Of a stretch of 64,000 nucleotides of DNA, positions 1 to 8,720 are shown piece by piece (position 1 is the first letter of the stretch; each line of letters begins with the position of its first letter). The DNA comes from Pseudofulvimonas gallinarii. Lineage in GTDB: Bacteria > Pseudomonadota > Gammaproteobacteria > Xanthomonadales > UBA2363. The notes under the pieces were generated by a model. The model had not been told where the DNA came from. It made no database searches and was given only the letters and a program-made list of their open reading frames with translations. The stretch covers positions 1-64,000 of the forward strand of contig NZ_SMAF01000014.1 in assembly GCF_004343305.1 (NCBI RefSeq). Reading direction: 5' to 3'. The translations under genes were made by a program, and so were the position numbers.

Positions 1-237
1 CGAAGGTCGAGGCACTGTTCCAGCTTGGGATGGCGGCGAGCAATCTCGTCCGTCTACGCAAGTTGATCACCGCGGGGGCCGCCTGATGGCGACCCGTGCG
101 GGAGACGCGCGCCCGGAAGTCAGGAATTGGCCTGCTTCAAGGCTGGAAAAGCGATTGATCGGCGGCTGATTGCCACGAAAACACCAGAACCGCAGAACTC
201 GCGGGCTTCGTCTGACCGAATTTCAACAGGCTGCTAG
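1..237 (+). mobile_element. 3' end of an insertion sequence, cut by the window edge
   Basis: The left edge holds the last codons of a transposase, about 130 bases of non-coding sequence, and then TTTCAACAGGCTGCTAG at 221-237. That sequence resembles the terminal inverted repeat of IS5/IS1182-type elements, which often carry a CAGCCTGTTGAAA-like end. The other end lies outside the window, so neither the full inverted repeat pair nor the target duplication can be checked. The family assignment is inference from the tail alone. Confidence 0.55.
3..86 (+). CDS. Transposase, C-terminal fragment (partial at window edge)
   Basis: The frame is open from the window edge to TGA at 84-86 and ends in KVEALFQLGMAASNLVRLRK followed by LITAGAA. 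This hydrophobic-then-basic ending (x-x-A-x-N-L-x-R-x-x-K-L) is typical of the last helix of DDE transposases of the IS5 supergroup, which cut and rejoin DNA at the element ends. Only 27 residues are visible, so the catalytic DDE residues, the exact family and whether the gene is intact cannot be judged. The probable IS right end follows at about 221-237, which supports the reading. Confidence 0.55.
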   Translation, partial: KVEALFQLGMAASNLVRLRKLITAGAA

Positions 238-770
238 TGGTCAGCTCGGGCACGCCACCGGGCGGACAGCAGCCTCCACGACGAAAGGACCGTCACTGAT
301 GCGCGCCCTACGCGCGTTACCGGCGACCGGCAGCACATCTTCATCCATCAGCGCCGACCCGGCGCTGATGGATGCCGGTTAACCGCAGTGAGCGCCATCC
401 GTGGCGACGGCAGAAGCCCTGACCGCCACGCCATGGCGGGTCTCCGCGTGTCCATCCGCCTGCAGCCAGGCCGCCGTGAATCCATCACGGTTGCCATGCC
501 TGGCAGGCCGGCCCGTCCGCACGATGCGACGAGACCGGATCTGGCGCGGGGCCGTCTGCTGCCGACCTGACGCCAGCCGATGCCGGGTTGAGGCATGCAG
601 GCAGCCACAAACCTTCCTGTCGGCGTGGCGACGGCAGTGGCCAGGACCGGGCGCAGTGCGTCCGATGGACACGAACGTGGACGTGGCGCTGCCGACAGCG
701 GCTGGACCCCAGGACAGGTCCGGGCCCACTCGCCAGCAGCGCCGCCCGACATCTCGCAGCCGCCGTGGTG
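238..770. other. Non-coding region with a perfect hairpin
   Basis: No frame here has a convincing protein; the open frames are GC-driven. The clear structure is a perfect inverted repeat: CATCCATCAGCGCCG (342-356), loop ACC (357-359), CGGCGCTGATGGATG (360-374). A 15-bp stem with a 3-nt loop would form a strong hairpin on either strand. No T-tract follows on either side, so it is not a standard intrinsic terminator. It lies between the IS end and the 3' end of the permease gene. Confidence 0.5.
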
Positions 771-3212
771 TCAGCTGCCCTTGAGCACGGCCAGCGGCTG
801 GATGCGCATGGCCTTGCGCGCCGGAAGGATCGTCGCCACCAGTGCGCAGGCCAGCAGGATCGAAGCGGTGCCGAGGGCCAGCAGCGGACCGATATCCGCG
901 CGGCCCTGAATGGCGCCGGCCAGGACGCCATCCAGCATCCAGGCCAGCAACGTGCCGACGACGGCCGCGGGCACGGCGATGACCAGGCTGCCGCGCAGCA
1001 CCTGCGCCAGCAGCCGGCGCGGCGACGCGCCCAATGCGGCGCGCACGGCCATCCCGTGCTGCTGCCGTGCGACGACCAGTTCGGCGACGCAGGCAATGCC
1101 CATCGACGCCAGCAGCAGGCCCAGCAGCGCGAAGCCTGCGAACAGGCGCGAGGCCAGGGTGACACCGGCGATGCTGCGCTCCGCGCGCGTCGTCATCGTC
1201 GTCACCTCGCCCACGGCGATCCAGGGATCGACGGCGGCAACCGCGGCCTGCACGCGGCTCCCGTCCATGGCCGGCTCCACGCCCGCAGCGGCCGCCCGCC
1301 AGCGGACGACGAGCACGACCTGGCCGCCACCGCCGGCCATGCTCGCCGCGTCCTGCACGTAAGGCACGAACAGCGTCGGGCGGATCGTCGACAACGGGCT
1401 TTCATGCAGGATGTCGTCGACGACGCCGATGATCCGGCGACGGACCGCTTCGCCGCCGGCGGCCGCGGCGACGATGCTTTGACCGACCGCGCTGCCTTCG
1501 GCTGCCAGGCGTTCGGCCAGCGCACGGGTGATGACGGCGACCGGCTCGGCGCGGTCCTGGTCGATGGCCGCATCGATCATCCGGCCCTCGCGGATGCGCA
1601 GGCCCAGGGCGTCGCCGAAGCGGCCGTGCACGGCGTGGAAATCGATCGGCACGTCATCATCCAGTTCCGCGCCCGAGGCGTCGCTGATGATCCCGCTGCG
1701 CGAGTAGCGCTGCATCGGCGCGGCACTGGTGAAGGCGACGGAATGGGCACCCCGTCGCTGCAGTTCGTCGGCGATCCGCTCCAGCGTCGCCACGCGGGCC
1801 ACGCCATCGGCGATATCGGCGCGCGGCAGCGAAAGCATCGCGTGTTGCGTCGCCCGCGGATCGAAACCGAGGTCGCGCGACAGCAGCGAGTTCGCACCGC
1901 CGCCGATCGCCAGGGCACCGACCAGGATCGCGGCCGCCATGGCGATCTGCAGCCCCGACAGCCAGCGCGTCGCGTTGATTTCGCCACGACGGGTGCCTGC
2001 GCGGTTGCCGCCCCCGATCACCGTCCGCGTATCCATGCGCAGCAGCCCTGGAAGCCGGAGGAGGGTCAGTACCGCCGCCGTCGCCAGCGCGACCAATGGC
2101 AGCACGGCCAGCGCCGGCGTTGAGTACCGGAAGGCGCCTTCCAGCTCGCGCGGCACCCATTCCAGGGCGACCAGCCCGACGAAACGTTCGAACAGCAGCT
2201 GGCCCAGCGGAACCGCCAGCGCCACCGCCACGGACGCGACGACGAGTGATTCCAGGAAGGCGACCATTGCCGCGCGAACTGCCGATTCCCCAAGAGCGCG
2301 TCGCGTCGCCAGCATCGCCGAATCGGCGATCTGGCGCGCCACCAGCAGCGCGGCCACATTGAGCACGCCGAGCAGCAACAGCAGGCCGGCACCGGCCACG
2401 ACGAGGATCACCGCGGGCCGTTGCGGTCCCGTCACCGCATCGATGACGCGCAGCGCGGTGATCTGCCAGCCGCGCGGATAGCGATCCGGCGCGGCATTGT
2501 CGACCAGCCGCTGCGCCAGCGCCTGAAGCCGCGGCCCGAGCTGGTCGACGCGCGTGCCGGGCGGCAGCGCGACGTTGAGCACCAGACGTGTCTCCGGCGA
2601 GTCGTCGCGCTCCAGGTCGGACACATGCGCGGACCAGAAGTCGCCGCCCATGAAATGGAACCTCGGCGGCATCACGCCAACGATTTCGTAGGCGCTGCCG
2701 TCCAGCTGCAGTGTCCGGCCCAGCACCTGCGGATCGCCTCCGAAACGGTCCAGCCAGAGCTCGTGCGAAAGCACGACCCGGTTGTCCGCACCCGATTCGC
2801 CAGCCCCGACGAAGCGGCCGAGCAGGGGCTGCGCCGCCGTCACCCGCAAGGCATCGGGCGTCGTGCGAACGAGTATCCTGGGACGAGCGGAGCCGGTGCC
2901 GTCACCGTAGGCGACCGGCACACGCTGGCTGGCGACAACGGCATCGAACAGGCCGGCGTCACGGATCAGTCGGAACTCGTCGGCAGCGAAACCGTAACGC
3001 TCCTGTGTCGAGCCGGCCACGCCGTGGCGCAGCACGCCGAAGCGGTTGCTGTCATAGGTCCAGGGCGAGACGAGGAGGTTGTATCCGAGTGAAGCGAGCG
3101 CGCAGAGAACGGCAATGAGGATCGCGAGCGTCGCCACCATCACGAGGGAAGCGCGGCAATTGCGGACGAGGCCGCGGATGGCGAGGCGTGCGCTGCTGAC
3201 TAGACGGGACAT
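771..3212 (-). CDS. FtsX/MacB-like duplicated orphan permease (ADOP type)
   Basis: This 813-residue inner-membrane protein begins with a basic segment and a transmembrane helix (about residues 20-48). A periplasmic MacB-core-like domain follows, containing D-x-R-x-V-V-L-S-H-E-L-W and G-x-x-x-x-x-D-G-x-x-Y-x-I-V-G-V-M-P-P. Next comes a first FtsX three-helix block around 265-395, then a second periplasmic region and a second FtsX block near the C-terminus, ending PLAVLKGS. This twofold layout and length fit the 'acidobacterial duplicated orphan permease' family. These are predicted macrolide/lipoprotein-export-like permeases that occur without an adjacent ATPase, and no ABC ATPase is present in this window. 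The substrate is unknown. The start is the ATG at 3210-3212. Confidence 0.82.
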   Translation of the reverse strand: MSRLVSSARLAIRGLVRNCRASLVMVATLAILIAVLCALASLGYNLLVSPWTYDSNRFGVLRHGVAGSTQERYGFAADEFRLIRDAGLFDAVVASQRVPVAYGDGTGSARPRILVRTTPDALRVTAAQPLLGRFVGAGESGADNRVVLSHELWLDRFGGDPQVLGRTLQLDGSAYEIVGVMPPRFHFMGGDFWSAHVSDLERDDSPETRLVLNVALPPGTRVDQLGPRLQALAQRLVDNAAPDRYPRGWQITALRVIDAVTGPQRPAVILVVAGAGLLLLLGVLNVAALLVARQIADSAMLATRRALGESAVRAAMVAFLESLVVASVAVALAVPLGQLLFERFVGLVALEWVPRELEGAFRYSTPALAVLPLVALATAAVLTLLRLPGLLRMDTRTVIGGGNRAGTRRGEINATRWLSGLQIAMAAAILVGALAIGGGANSLLSRDLGFDPRATQHAMLSLPRADIADGVARVATLERIADELQRRGAHSVAFTSAAPMQRYSRSGIISDASGAELDDDVPIDFHAVHGRFGDALGLRIREGRMIDAAIDQDRAEPVAVITRALAERLAAEGSAVGQSIVAAAAGGEAVRRRIIGVVDDILHESPLSTIRPTLFVPYVQDAASMAGGGGQVVLVVRWRAAAAGVEPAMDGSRVQAAVAAVDPWIAVGEVTTMTTRAERSIAGVTLASRLFAGFALLGLLLASMGIACVAELVVARQQHGMAVRAALGASPRRLLAQVLRGSLVIAVPAAVVGTLLAWMLDGVLAGAIQGRADIGPLLALGTASILLACALVATILPARKAMRIQPLAVLKGS

Positions 3213-3383
3213 GGGTGGACTCCGGTGATGGCGTCCACTTTTGCGGCGCGCGGCACCGGCTTCCCGTGCAGATGGTCATGGCCGGCACACGCTTCACCGG
3301 CGCCTTATGTCGCTTTGGCCCGGATATCGGAAGCGGACAGTCGCCGTGTCCGGAAGCGATCAGCCCACGCGCGCGTGAGCGGC

Positions 3384-4352
3384 TCAGGTGTAGGCGTAGC
3401 GCACCAGGTGGAAGAACAGCGGCGCGGCGAAGCACACGGAGTCCATGCGGTCGAGCATGCCGCCGTGGCCTTCGATCATCGCGCCCCAGTCCTTGGCGCC
3501 GAGGCTGCGCTTCACCGCCGACAGCGCGAGTCCACCGAGGAAGCCGGCCAGCACGATCACCAGCGACAACCCGGCAGCGTGCAGCGGCGTGAACGGCGTC
3601 GCCCACCACAGCGCGGCGCCGATGCCGACCGCGGCCGCGCCGCCCAGCACCAGGCCCTCGACGGTCTTGGACGGACTCACTGACGGCGCCAGCTTGTGGC
3701 GTCCGAACAGCTTGCCAGCGACGTACTGCAGCACGTCGCTGATCTGCACCACCAGCAGCAGGTACAGGAGCAGCAGCAGGTTGCGGCCCTCGAAGCCGGG
3801 GATGTCGAGCATCAGCAGCGCCGGTGCGTGGCTGATGCAGTAAACCGTCAGCATCAGGCCCCACTGCACCTTGGTCGCGCGCTCCAGGAACTGGTCGGTA
3901 TCACCCGCGAGCGCCGCCACCGCCGGCAGCAGCACGAAGGCATAGACCGGGATCAGGATGGCGAACAGCCCATACCAGTCGCTGTGGATCAGCCAGAACT
4001 GCAGCGGGATGGCAACGTAGAAGCACAGCACCAGCACCCAGTGGTCGCCGCGGCGCGTCGGCGTCAGGCTGAGGAATTCGCGCAGGGCCAGGAACGAGGT
4101 CACCGCGAAAACGACGATGGTCGCCGTCGGCCCCAGCAGGAAGCACACGGTCAGCACCGCCACCATCCACCACCAGGCGGCGATGCGCGCATTGAGGTTG
4201 TCGATCACGGCGTTGCCGGGGCGACGCGACGCCAGCGTCGCGCCGATCACGCTGGCGACTACCAGCAATGCGAGGATGCCGCCCATCAGCCACCAGAACG
4301 CCGGTGGTGTCTGGGCGATGACGCCATCGACGTACGTACGCAGGGTGTTCAT
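3384..4352 (-). CDS. Phosphatidate cytidylyltransferase family protein (CdsA/YnbB-like)
   Basis: Multi-pass membrane protein of 322 residues. Its C-terminus carries the CTP-transferase signature S-x-x-K-R-x-x-G-x-K-D-(W-G-A-M-I-E)-G-H-G-G-x-x-D-R-x-D-S, which binds CTP and Mg2+. The expected reaction is phosphatidate + CTP giving CDP-diacylglycerol, or a related lipid activation. The ATG at 4350-4352 overlaps the TGA of the upstream acyltransferase (ATGA), so translation is probably coupled. The gene closes a three-gene cassette with an acyltransferase and a CDP-alcohol phosphatidyltransferase. This resembles the accessory ynb-type lipid loci rather than the housekeeping cdsA, which usually lies beside uppS/dxr/rseP. 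An earlier in-frame start is possible but would run inside the upstream gene. Confidence 0.85.
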   Translation of the reverse strand: MNTLRTYVDGVIAQTPPAFWWLMGGILALLVVASVIGATLASRRPGNAVIDNLNARIAAWWWMVAVLTVCFLLGPTATIVVFAVTSFLALREFLSLTPTRRGDHWVLVLCFYVAIPLQFWLIHSDWYGLFAILIPVYAFVLLPAVAALAGDTDQFLERATKVQWGLMLTVYCISHAPALLMLDIPGFEGRNLLLLLYLLLVVQISDVLQYVAGKLFGRHKLAPSVSPSKTVEGLVLGGAAAVGIGAALWWATPFTPLHAAGLSLVIVLAGFLGGLALSAVKRSLGAKDWGAMIEGHGGMLDRMDSVCFAAPLFFHLVRYAYT

Positions 4353-4948
4353 GCCATCAACGCCAGAACGGCCGCGCGGGCGCGGGCCAGGAAAGTGGTC
4401 TTGTCCTCGTCGGCGCGCAGGGCCACTGGCGTGCCGAAGCGTGCCGAGCAGACCAGCGGCACCGGCCACCAGCTGCCCTTGGGCAGGCAGCGACGTGCGT
4501 TGTCGAGGTAGACGGGCACCAGTTCCACCTGCGGAAAACGACGCGCCAGGTGGAAGAGCCCGGCCTTGAATTCGTGCGGCTCGGCATCGTCGTGGCGCGT
4601 GCCTTCCGGGAACAGGATCAGCGAATCACCGCGATCGAGCGCGTCGTACAGCGGCTGCAGCGGGTCGCCCTCGCGCTGCTCGCGCTGGCGATCGATCAGC
4701 ACGACATTGAGGCCACGATGCGCGATCAGTCCTTTCAGTCCGCCGCCAGCCCAGTAGTCGCGCGCCGCCACCGGTCGCGTCTGCCGTCGCAGCGCCGGCG
4801 GCAGCGCCGCCCACAGCGTCACCGTGTCGAGGTGGCTGGCATGGTTGGCGAAGTAGATGCGTTGCCGCATCGTCGGTGCATTGCCCAGCCAGCGCGGATA
4901 GGCGCCGAACAGCAGCTTCACCAGGCCGACCAGCAGGCGCGCGATCAT
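4349..4948 (-). CDS. 1-acylglycerol-3-phosphate acyltransferase-like protein (PlsC domain)
   Basis: A 199-residue PlsC/LPLAT-fold acyltransferase. The catalytic H-x4-D box is NHASHLD (about residues 33-39), and the second conserved box is L-F-P-E-G-T-R (about 107-113). The N-terminus (MIARLLVGLVKLLFGAYP) is a hydrophobic membrane anchor. Such enzymes move an acyl chain from acyl-ACP or acyl-CoA to lysophosphatidate or a related lysolipid. The protein is shorter than typical PlsC (about 240 residues). The start at 4946-4948 overlaps the stop of the upstream phosphatidyltransferase by ATGA, and its own stop overlaps the next start the same way, so the three proteins are likely made together. 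The acyl acceptor is not known. Confidence 0.85.
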   Translation of the reverse strand: MIARLLVGLVKLLFGAYPRWLGNAPTMRQRIYFANHASHLDTVTLWAALPPALRRQTRPVAARDYWAGGGLKGLIAHRGLNVVLIDRQREQREGDPLQPLYDALDRGDSLILFPEGTRHDDAEPHEFKAGLFHLARRFPQVELVPVYLDNARRCLPKGSWWPVPLVCSARFGTPVALRADEDKTTFLARARAAVLALMA

Positions 4949-5598
4949 GCGGCGCCCTGCTGTCGCGCCCGCAACTGGCCGGCGATCGCGCGCGTGCGCA
5001 GCACGCAGGTCAGCGCGCTGCCGATGGCGATCATCCAGGCGGCGACCAGCAGCGACATCGTCGTGCCGCGCCAATACCACTCGACCATCGCCGCCAGGCA
5101 GGCGAGGGTCATCAGCGCCATGCGCTGCGGTTTCGCCATCGGGCCGCGGAAGTCCTGCGCCAGGCCGAGACTGCCACCGGTGACCCGGACATAGGCGGTC
5201 AGCGCCGCCAGCAGCGCAGCCAGCCAGCCCAGCCAGGGCTCGCCGGCGGCATGTCCCAGCGCGACCAGGAACAGCGAATCGGCGATGCGGTCCGGGAACT
5301 CGTTGTACAGCGCACCGGCCGGCGTCGACTTGCCGCCTTCGATGGCGACCATGCCATCAAGCAGATTGCAGAGCAGGCGCAACTGGATGCAGACCGCGCA
5401 CAGGAGCAAGGCGAAGGGTGAAGGCCAGTACAGCAGCGCGCCAGCACCGGCGAGTGCGAAGACGATGCTGAGCGTGGAGATCTGGTTCGGCGTGATCGAC
5501 GAACGCGCCAGGCCGCCTGCCAATGCGCGCGCCCAACCCGCACCGCGCGTCTTCAGCGGCCGGCGGTCCCCTGCGTTTCCGTTCATGCGTTCGTCCAC
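4945..5598 (-). CDS. CDP-alcohol phosphatidyltransferase family protein (YnbA-like)
   Basis: A 217-residue integral membrane protein with a CDP-alcohol phosphotransferase core. The canonical motif is D-x2-D-G-x2-A-R-x8-G-x3-D-x3-D. Here it reads N-L-L-D-G-M-V-A ... G-A-L-Y-N-E-F-P-D, so the first and third metal-ligand aspartates are both asparagine. From memory, E. coli YnbA has the same N/N substitution, so this is probably a subfamily trait and not decay. The partner alcohol is unknown. It is the first gene of the cassette with the acyltransferase and CdsA-like protein. The longest start is GTG at 5596-5598; an ATG four codons later (5584-5586) is equally plausible, and neither has a strong Shine-Dalgarno. 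Confidence 0.82.
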   Translation of the reverse strand: MDERMNGNAGDRRPLKTRGAGWARALAGGLARSSITPNQISTLSIVFALAGAGALLYWPSPFALLLCAVCIQLRLLCNLLDGMVAIEGGKSTPAGALYNEFPDRIADSLFLVALGHAAGEPWLGWLAALLAALTAYVRVTGGSLGLAQDFRGPMAKPQRMALMTLACLAAMVEWYWRGTTMSLLVAAWMIAIGSALTCVLRTRAIAGQLRARQQGAA

Positions 5599-5724
5599 AA
5601 TGGCCGCGCGATGGTAGCAGCCCGCCCGGCGTCAACGTCGGCCGCGCCGGGATGCAGCGGGGCGGGCTCGCGAACTCGCATGCCGGGTGCGTGCAGCGAG
5701 CTGCCGCGCACCCGGCCGGGCCCT

Positions 5725-6927
5725 TCAGGCCAGCGCCGCTTCTCCCGGCTCGACGACTGCGTCGGCGACCGACCTTGCCACCGAAAGCAGGCGGAACGGC
5801 GTGCGTGCATGTTCCGGGCAGCTGGCGATGCCGACGCGCCACTGAGCCGCCGTCGCCAGGTGGCTGTTCGGCAGCTTGGCCAGAAGCATTTGCCGGACGG
5901 CGGGTCCACCGTCCCCTTCGACCACGAGATAATGCACGCCGGGCTGGAGTACGGCCGCGCTGGCATTGGGGAATGTCTGTTTCAACCAGGCGCCCAATGC
6001 GCGCGCTGCGGAGGCCGACAGTGCAGTAGCGGACTCCAGCAGCACGACCGACATGCGTTCGCCTTCCAGCACCTGCCGGTTGGCCAGTTCCCGTGTCAGC
6101 CAGGCGCGGTTGTACAAGCCGGTCGTCGGGTCCTCGAACGCACGACGCTCGGCTTCCAACTGCGCCAGCCGCTCCTGCTCCGCACGCAGACGGATTGCAC
6201 GTGTGTCGCGGTAGGAAAACAACAGTGCCGCGACCAGGATGATCGCCGTCACCAGGGTCACCGGTCCCACGGTCCAGCCCGCCTCCAGGCCACCGGTTAT
6301 CGTACACAATGCGTCCGGCGCGAAACTCGCGGCCGCCATGCCGGTGTAATGCATGCCGGCGATGGCCACGCCCATGACCAGCGCCGCGCCGATGCGCAAG
6401 AGCAGGTGGCTCAGCCGGGTGATCTCGCGCAGGGCGACTGCGATCATCAAGGTCACGACGGAGGCGCTGGCCGCGATCAGGAACGAGGCGACCAGCAGAA
6501 CCGGATCGTAGGTGATGCCCGGTGACATCCCCATCGCGTACATGCCGCTGTAGTGCATCGTGCAGATGCCGGCGGCCATGAGCAGGCCTGAAGGGACGAC
6601 AATCCGGGGGTCGAGACGGTTGCTGCGCGAACGCAGCCTCGACAGGGCCCACAGTGCCAGCGCCGAGACCGCCACGGCGGCGACCCAGGACAGGATCGTC
6701 AGTGGAATGTCGTAGGCAATGTCGATGGGCAGCTTGAACGCCTCCATGCCGACGAAATGCATGGACCAGATGCCGGTGCCCATCGCCACAGAGCCGGACA
6801 GCACCCAGGGCCAGATACGCCGTCCGGGACGCAGCACCTTGCCGGCGAACTCCAGCGCGGTGAACGAAGCCAGTACGGCAACCAGATAGGAAACCAGGAC
6901 GATCCCGAGATCGTATTCCCCTTGCAT
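5725..6927 (-). CDS. MHYT-domain membrane sensor with degenerate GGDEF domain
   Basis: The N-terminal half (about residues 1-240) is a seven-helix MHYT domain with three copies of its signature: SMHFVGM (about 55-61), TMHYSGM and GMHYTGM. The His/Met residues are predicted to bind copper and sense O2, CO or NO. A short coiled linker (RAEQERLAQLEAERRAFE) leads to a GGDEF-like domain starting D-P-T-T-G-L-Y-N-R. The catalytic G-G-D/E-E-F loop is not recognisable; the equivalent region reads V-V-E-G-D-G-G-P. This C-terminal part therefore probably does not make c-di-GMP and may instead be a ligand-binding or dimerisation module. The start ATG at 6925-6927 is preceded by GGGGAGAA. Confidence 0.85.
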   Translation of the reverse strand: MQGEYDLGIVLVSYLVAVLASFTALEFAGKVLRPGRRIWPWVLSGSVAMGTGIWSMHFVGMEAFKLPIDIAYDIPLTILSWVAAVAVSALALWALSRLRSRSNRLDPRIVVPSGLLMAAGICTMHYSGMYAMGMSPGITYDPVLLVASFLIAASASVVTLMIAVALREITRLSHLLLRIGAALVMGVAIAGMHYTGMAAASFAPDALCTITGGLEAGWTVGPVTLVTAIILVAALLFSYRDTRAIRLRAEQERLAQLEAERRAFEDPTTGLYNRAWLTRELANRQVLEGERMSVVLLESATALSASAARALGAWLKQTFPNASAAVLQPGVHYLVVEGDGGPAVRQMLLAKLPNSHLATAAQWRVGIASCPEHARTPFRLLSVARSVADAVVEPGEAALA

Positions 6928-7383
6928 AGTGGTGTTCTCCCCATCGACCCCTCTGGCGCCGTTCGCCGAGGTGGCTATCGATGCGGACGGATACTAGCCG
7001 GCCAACTGGACGCCGAGACGAAAATGCGGACGGATTCGCCGTCAAAACGAGATTCGTAACAACTTTTTGCAGTTCGGCGCCATCCAGTCAGTTTTTCTTG
7101 TGATCGTGTTCTCGTTGTCGAGGTGACAGCATCCGCGTCATCGGGACCACGGGCTGGAGTCGTCGTCGGTCTGCGCAGTGGCCATCAGATCAACGCTCGC
7201 CAGCGGTGCGGCGGCCGGGAGGCGCGCATGCCGCGGCGGGCACCGCAGGGTCCGGAGCTCGTCGGGGGGTCCCCCAGGCAATCGCATGCGGTCGCCCTGT
7301 CCACGCCACTCCCCCATTCGCGGGGTGCCGCTGCGCGGCGTGGACGCCTAGCCTGCGTATCCTCGCCACGCCGGAGTCCCGCG
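6928..7383. other. Divergent intergenic region with a 12-bp direct repeat
   Basis: About 456 bp separate the MHYT gene (minus) from a secreted-protein gene (plus). Both promoters should lie here. The sequence ATGCGGACGGAT occurs twice on the plus strand, at 6981-6992 and 7024-7035, 43 bp apart, upstream of the MHYT gene. A TAGTAT hexamer (minus strand, about 6991-6996) could be its -10 element, but no good -35 was found. Closer to the plus-strand gene, GTCCACGCC (7299-7307) and GGCGTGGAC (7337-7345) can pair to form a leader hairpin. No gene was recognised. Confidence 0.35.
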
Positions 7384-8466
7384 ATGCTGCGCCCTGTCCT
7401 GATCGCCCTGTTGTGCCTGCTGCCGTCACTGAAGGCGACAGCGGCCCCGACGCCTTACCTCAACGCGCAACTGACCTCGGGCGGCACGGTGCCCGGCACC
7501 GTGTTCCTGCGCGGAACCCAGGCGCGCATCCAGGCGGGCATCAGCCGCTGTCTCAACACGGTGCCCGGCTGCCCGTCCAGTTTCGCGCGCAGCAGCATGT
7601 ACTTCCTGCTGCCACCCGGCCTGACCTACGACCACCACACCGCCAGCAATCCGATGAATCCGGCCACCTGCAGCGTCACCGCGGCGCCGGGCGGCGGGCA
7701 GTACGTCGCCTGCACCGGCGGCGCGGTGACGGGTGGCTCGTACTCCAGCGCCCAGCTCCTGCTCTACGTCAACGTCGCTGTGGACGCGCCGCTCGGCGCG
7801 ATCCGCCTGGTGATGGCCGTCGACGAGGACCTGCCGGCGAACTCGGTCACCCTGGCCGAGTGCCTGGACGACATTTTCCCGAATTACTGCGACGATTACA
7901 CCAGTTCGATTGCCCCCGCTCCGGCGCCGGTGCTGCTGTTCCAGAATCCCGTGTTCTATCCGGCGGTCTTCGAACCCGACCATCCCTCCAGTATCGTCCT
8001 GTTCGCCCGCAACAACGGCAATGCGCCCTCCACGGCCACCCATCTGCAGACGAGCCTGCCGCCTGGTTTCCAGTGGCTGCCGGCGAACACGAGCACCGTC
8101 GGGCTGACCCTGACCTGCACGGCAGCGGGCACCTGGAACACCGGCCAGACGGTGACGTGCAGCGGTGCCGGCCTGCCGGCCACGACGTCCGGCACCGTGC
8201 AGCTCACCCTCGGCGTCCGGCCGCGTATCGGCATGGAGACACCCGGCCCGCTGCCGGTGGTCGCCTCGATCAACGATGGCGCCAGCCCCGATCCCGCCGT
8301 GCTGCTGGCCTGCGCCGACGATCCCACGCCCCAGCATTGCGCCTGGCTGGACGTACCGACACATGTACCCTGCGCGTTCGGCTTCGCCGACGGCATTTTC
8401 TGCGACGGCTTCGACCCGCTGCAGCCCGTTCAGATCCATCCGGCGCGCGCACTTCAGACTGACTGA
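7384..8466 (+). CDS. Secreted DUF11-like protein with C-terminal IFCDGFDP motif
   Basis: A 360-residue protein with a Sec signal peptide (MLRPVLIALLCLLPSLKATA). Two beta-rich segments follow. The second (about residues 195-310: N-N-G-N-A-P-S-T-A-T-H-L ... L-P-P-G-F-Q-W) resembles the DUF11/CARDB-like Ig folds used in secreted bacterial proteins. Several cysteine pairs suggest disulfides outside the cytoplasm. The C-terminus contains IFCDGFDP (8395-8418) followed by 15 residues, the tail seen in several other secreted proteins of this window. The ATG at 7384 is chosen because it starts the signal peptide and has GGAG about 10 bases upstream; longer in-frame starts encode non-protein-like sequence. 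The function is unknown, probably an extracellular or envelope structural protein. Confidence 0.75.
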   Translation: MLRPVLIALLCLLPSLKATAAPTPYLNAQLTSGGTVPGTVFLRGTQARIQAGISRCLNTVPGCPSSFARSSMYFLLPPGLTYDHHTASNPMNPATCSVTAAPGGGQYVACTGGAVTGGSYSSAQLLLYVNVAVDAPLGAIRLVMAVDEDLPANSVTLAECLDDIFPNYCDDYTSSIAPAPAPVLLFQNPVFYPAVFEPDHPSSIVLFARNNGNAPSTATHLQTSLPPGFQWLPANTSTVGLTLTCTAAGTWNTGQTVTCSGAGLPATTSGTVQLTLGVRPRIGMETPGPLPVVASINDGASPDPAVLLACADDPTPQHCAWLDVPTHVPCAFGFADGIFCDGFDPLQPVQIHPARALQTD

Positions 8467-8720
8467 GGCGATCGTCCGCCTGCTGCCGGGGAGCGCGCGC
8501 CGGCGCTGCCCGACAGCCCGGGGACACAGCCCTCGAAGCCCTCGGCCATCAGCGGGTCGGCCGCGTTCCCGACGGCTCTAATGTCACGCTGTACTGGCGG
8601 CACCGTCGCCGCCGGATCGCAATGCGCCCACGGCGCACCGCGGTGCGGCGCGAAGGTTCGCAGGACTGGATCAAACGCCACATTTCCGCTGAGACGGAAC
8701 TTGTCCTGGCGCTTTCCGCT

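Noticed and set aside
588-2123. A 511-residue plus-strand frame.
   Set aside because: It is antisense to the permease gene, has no recognisable motif and has an Arg/Gln/Ala/Gly-biased composition typical of shadow frames.
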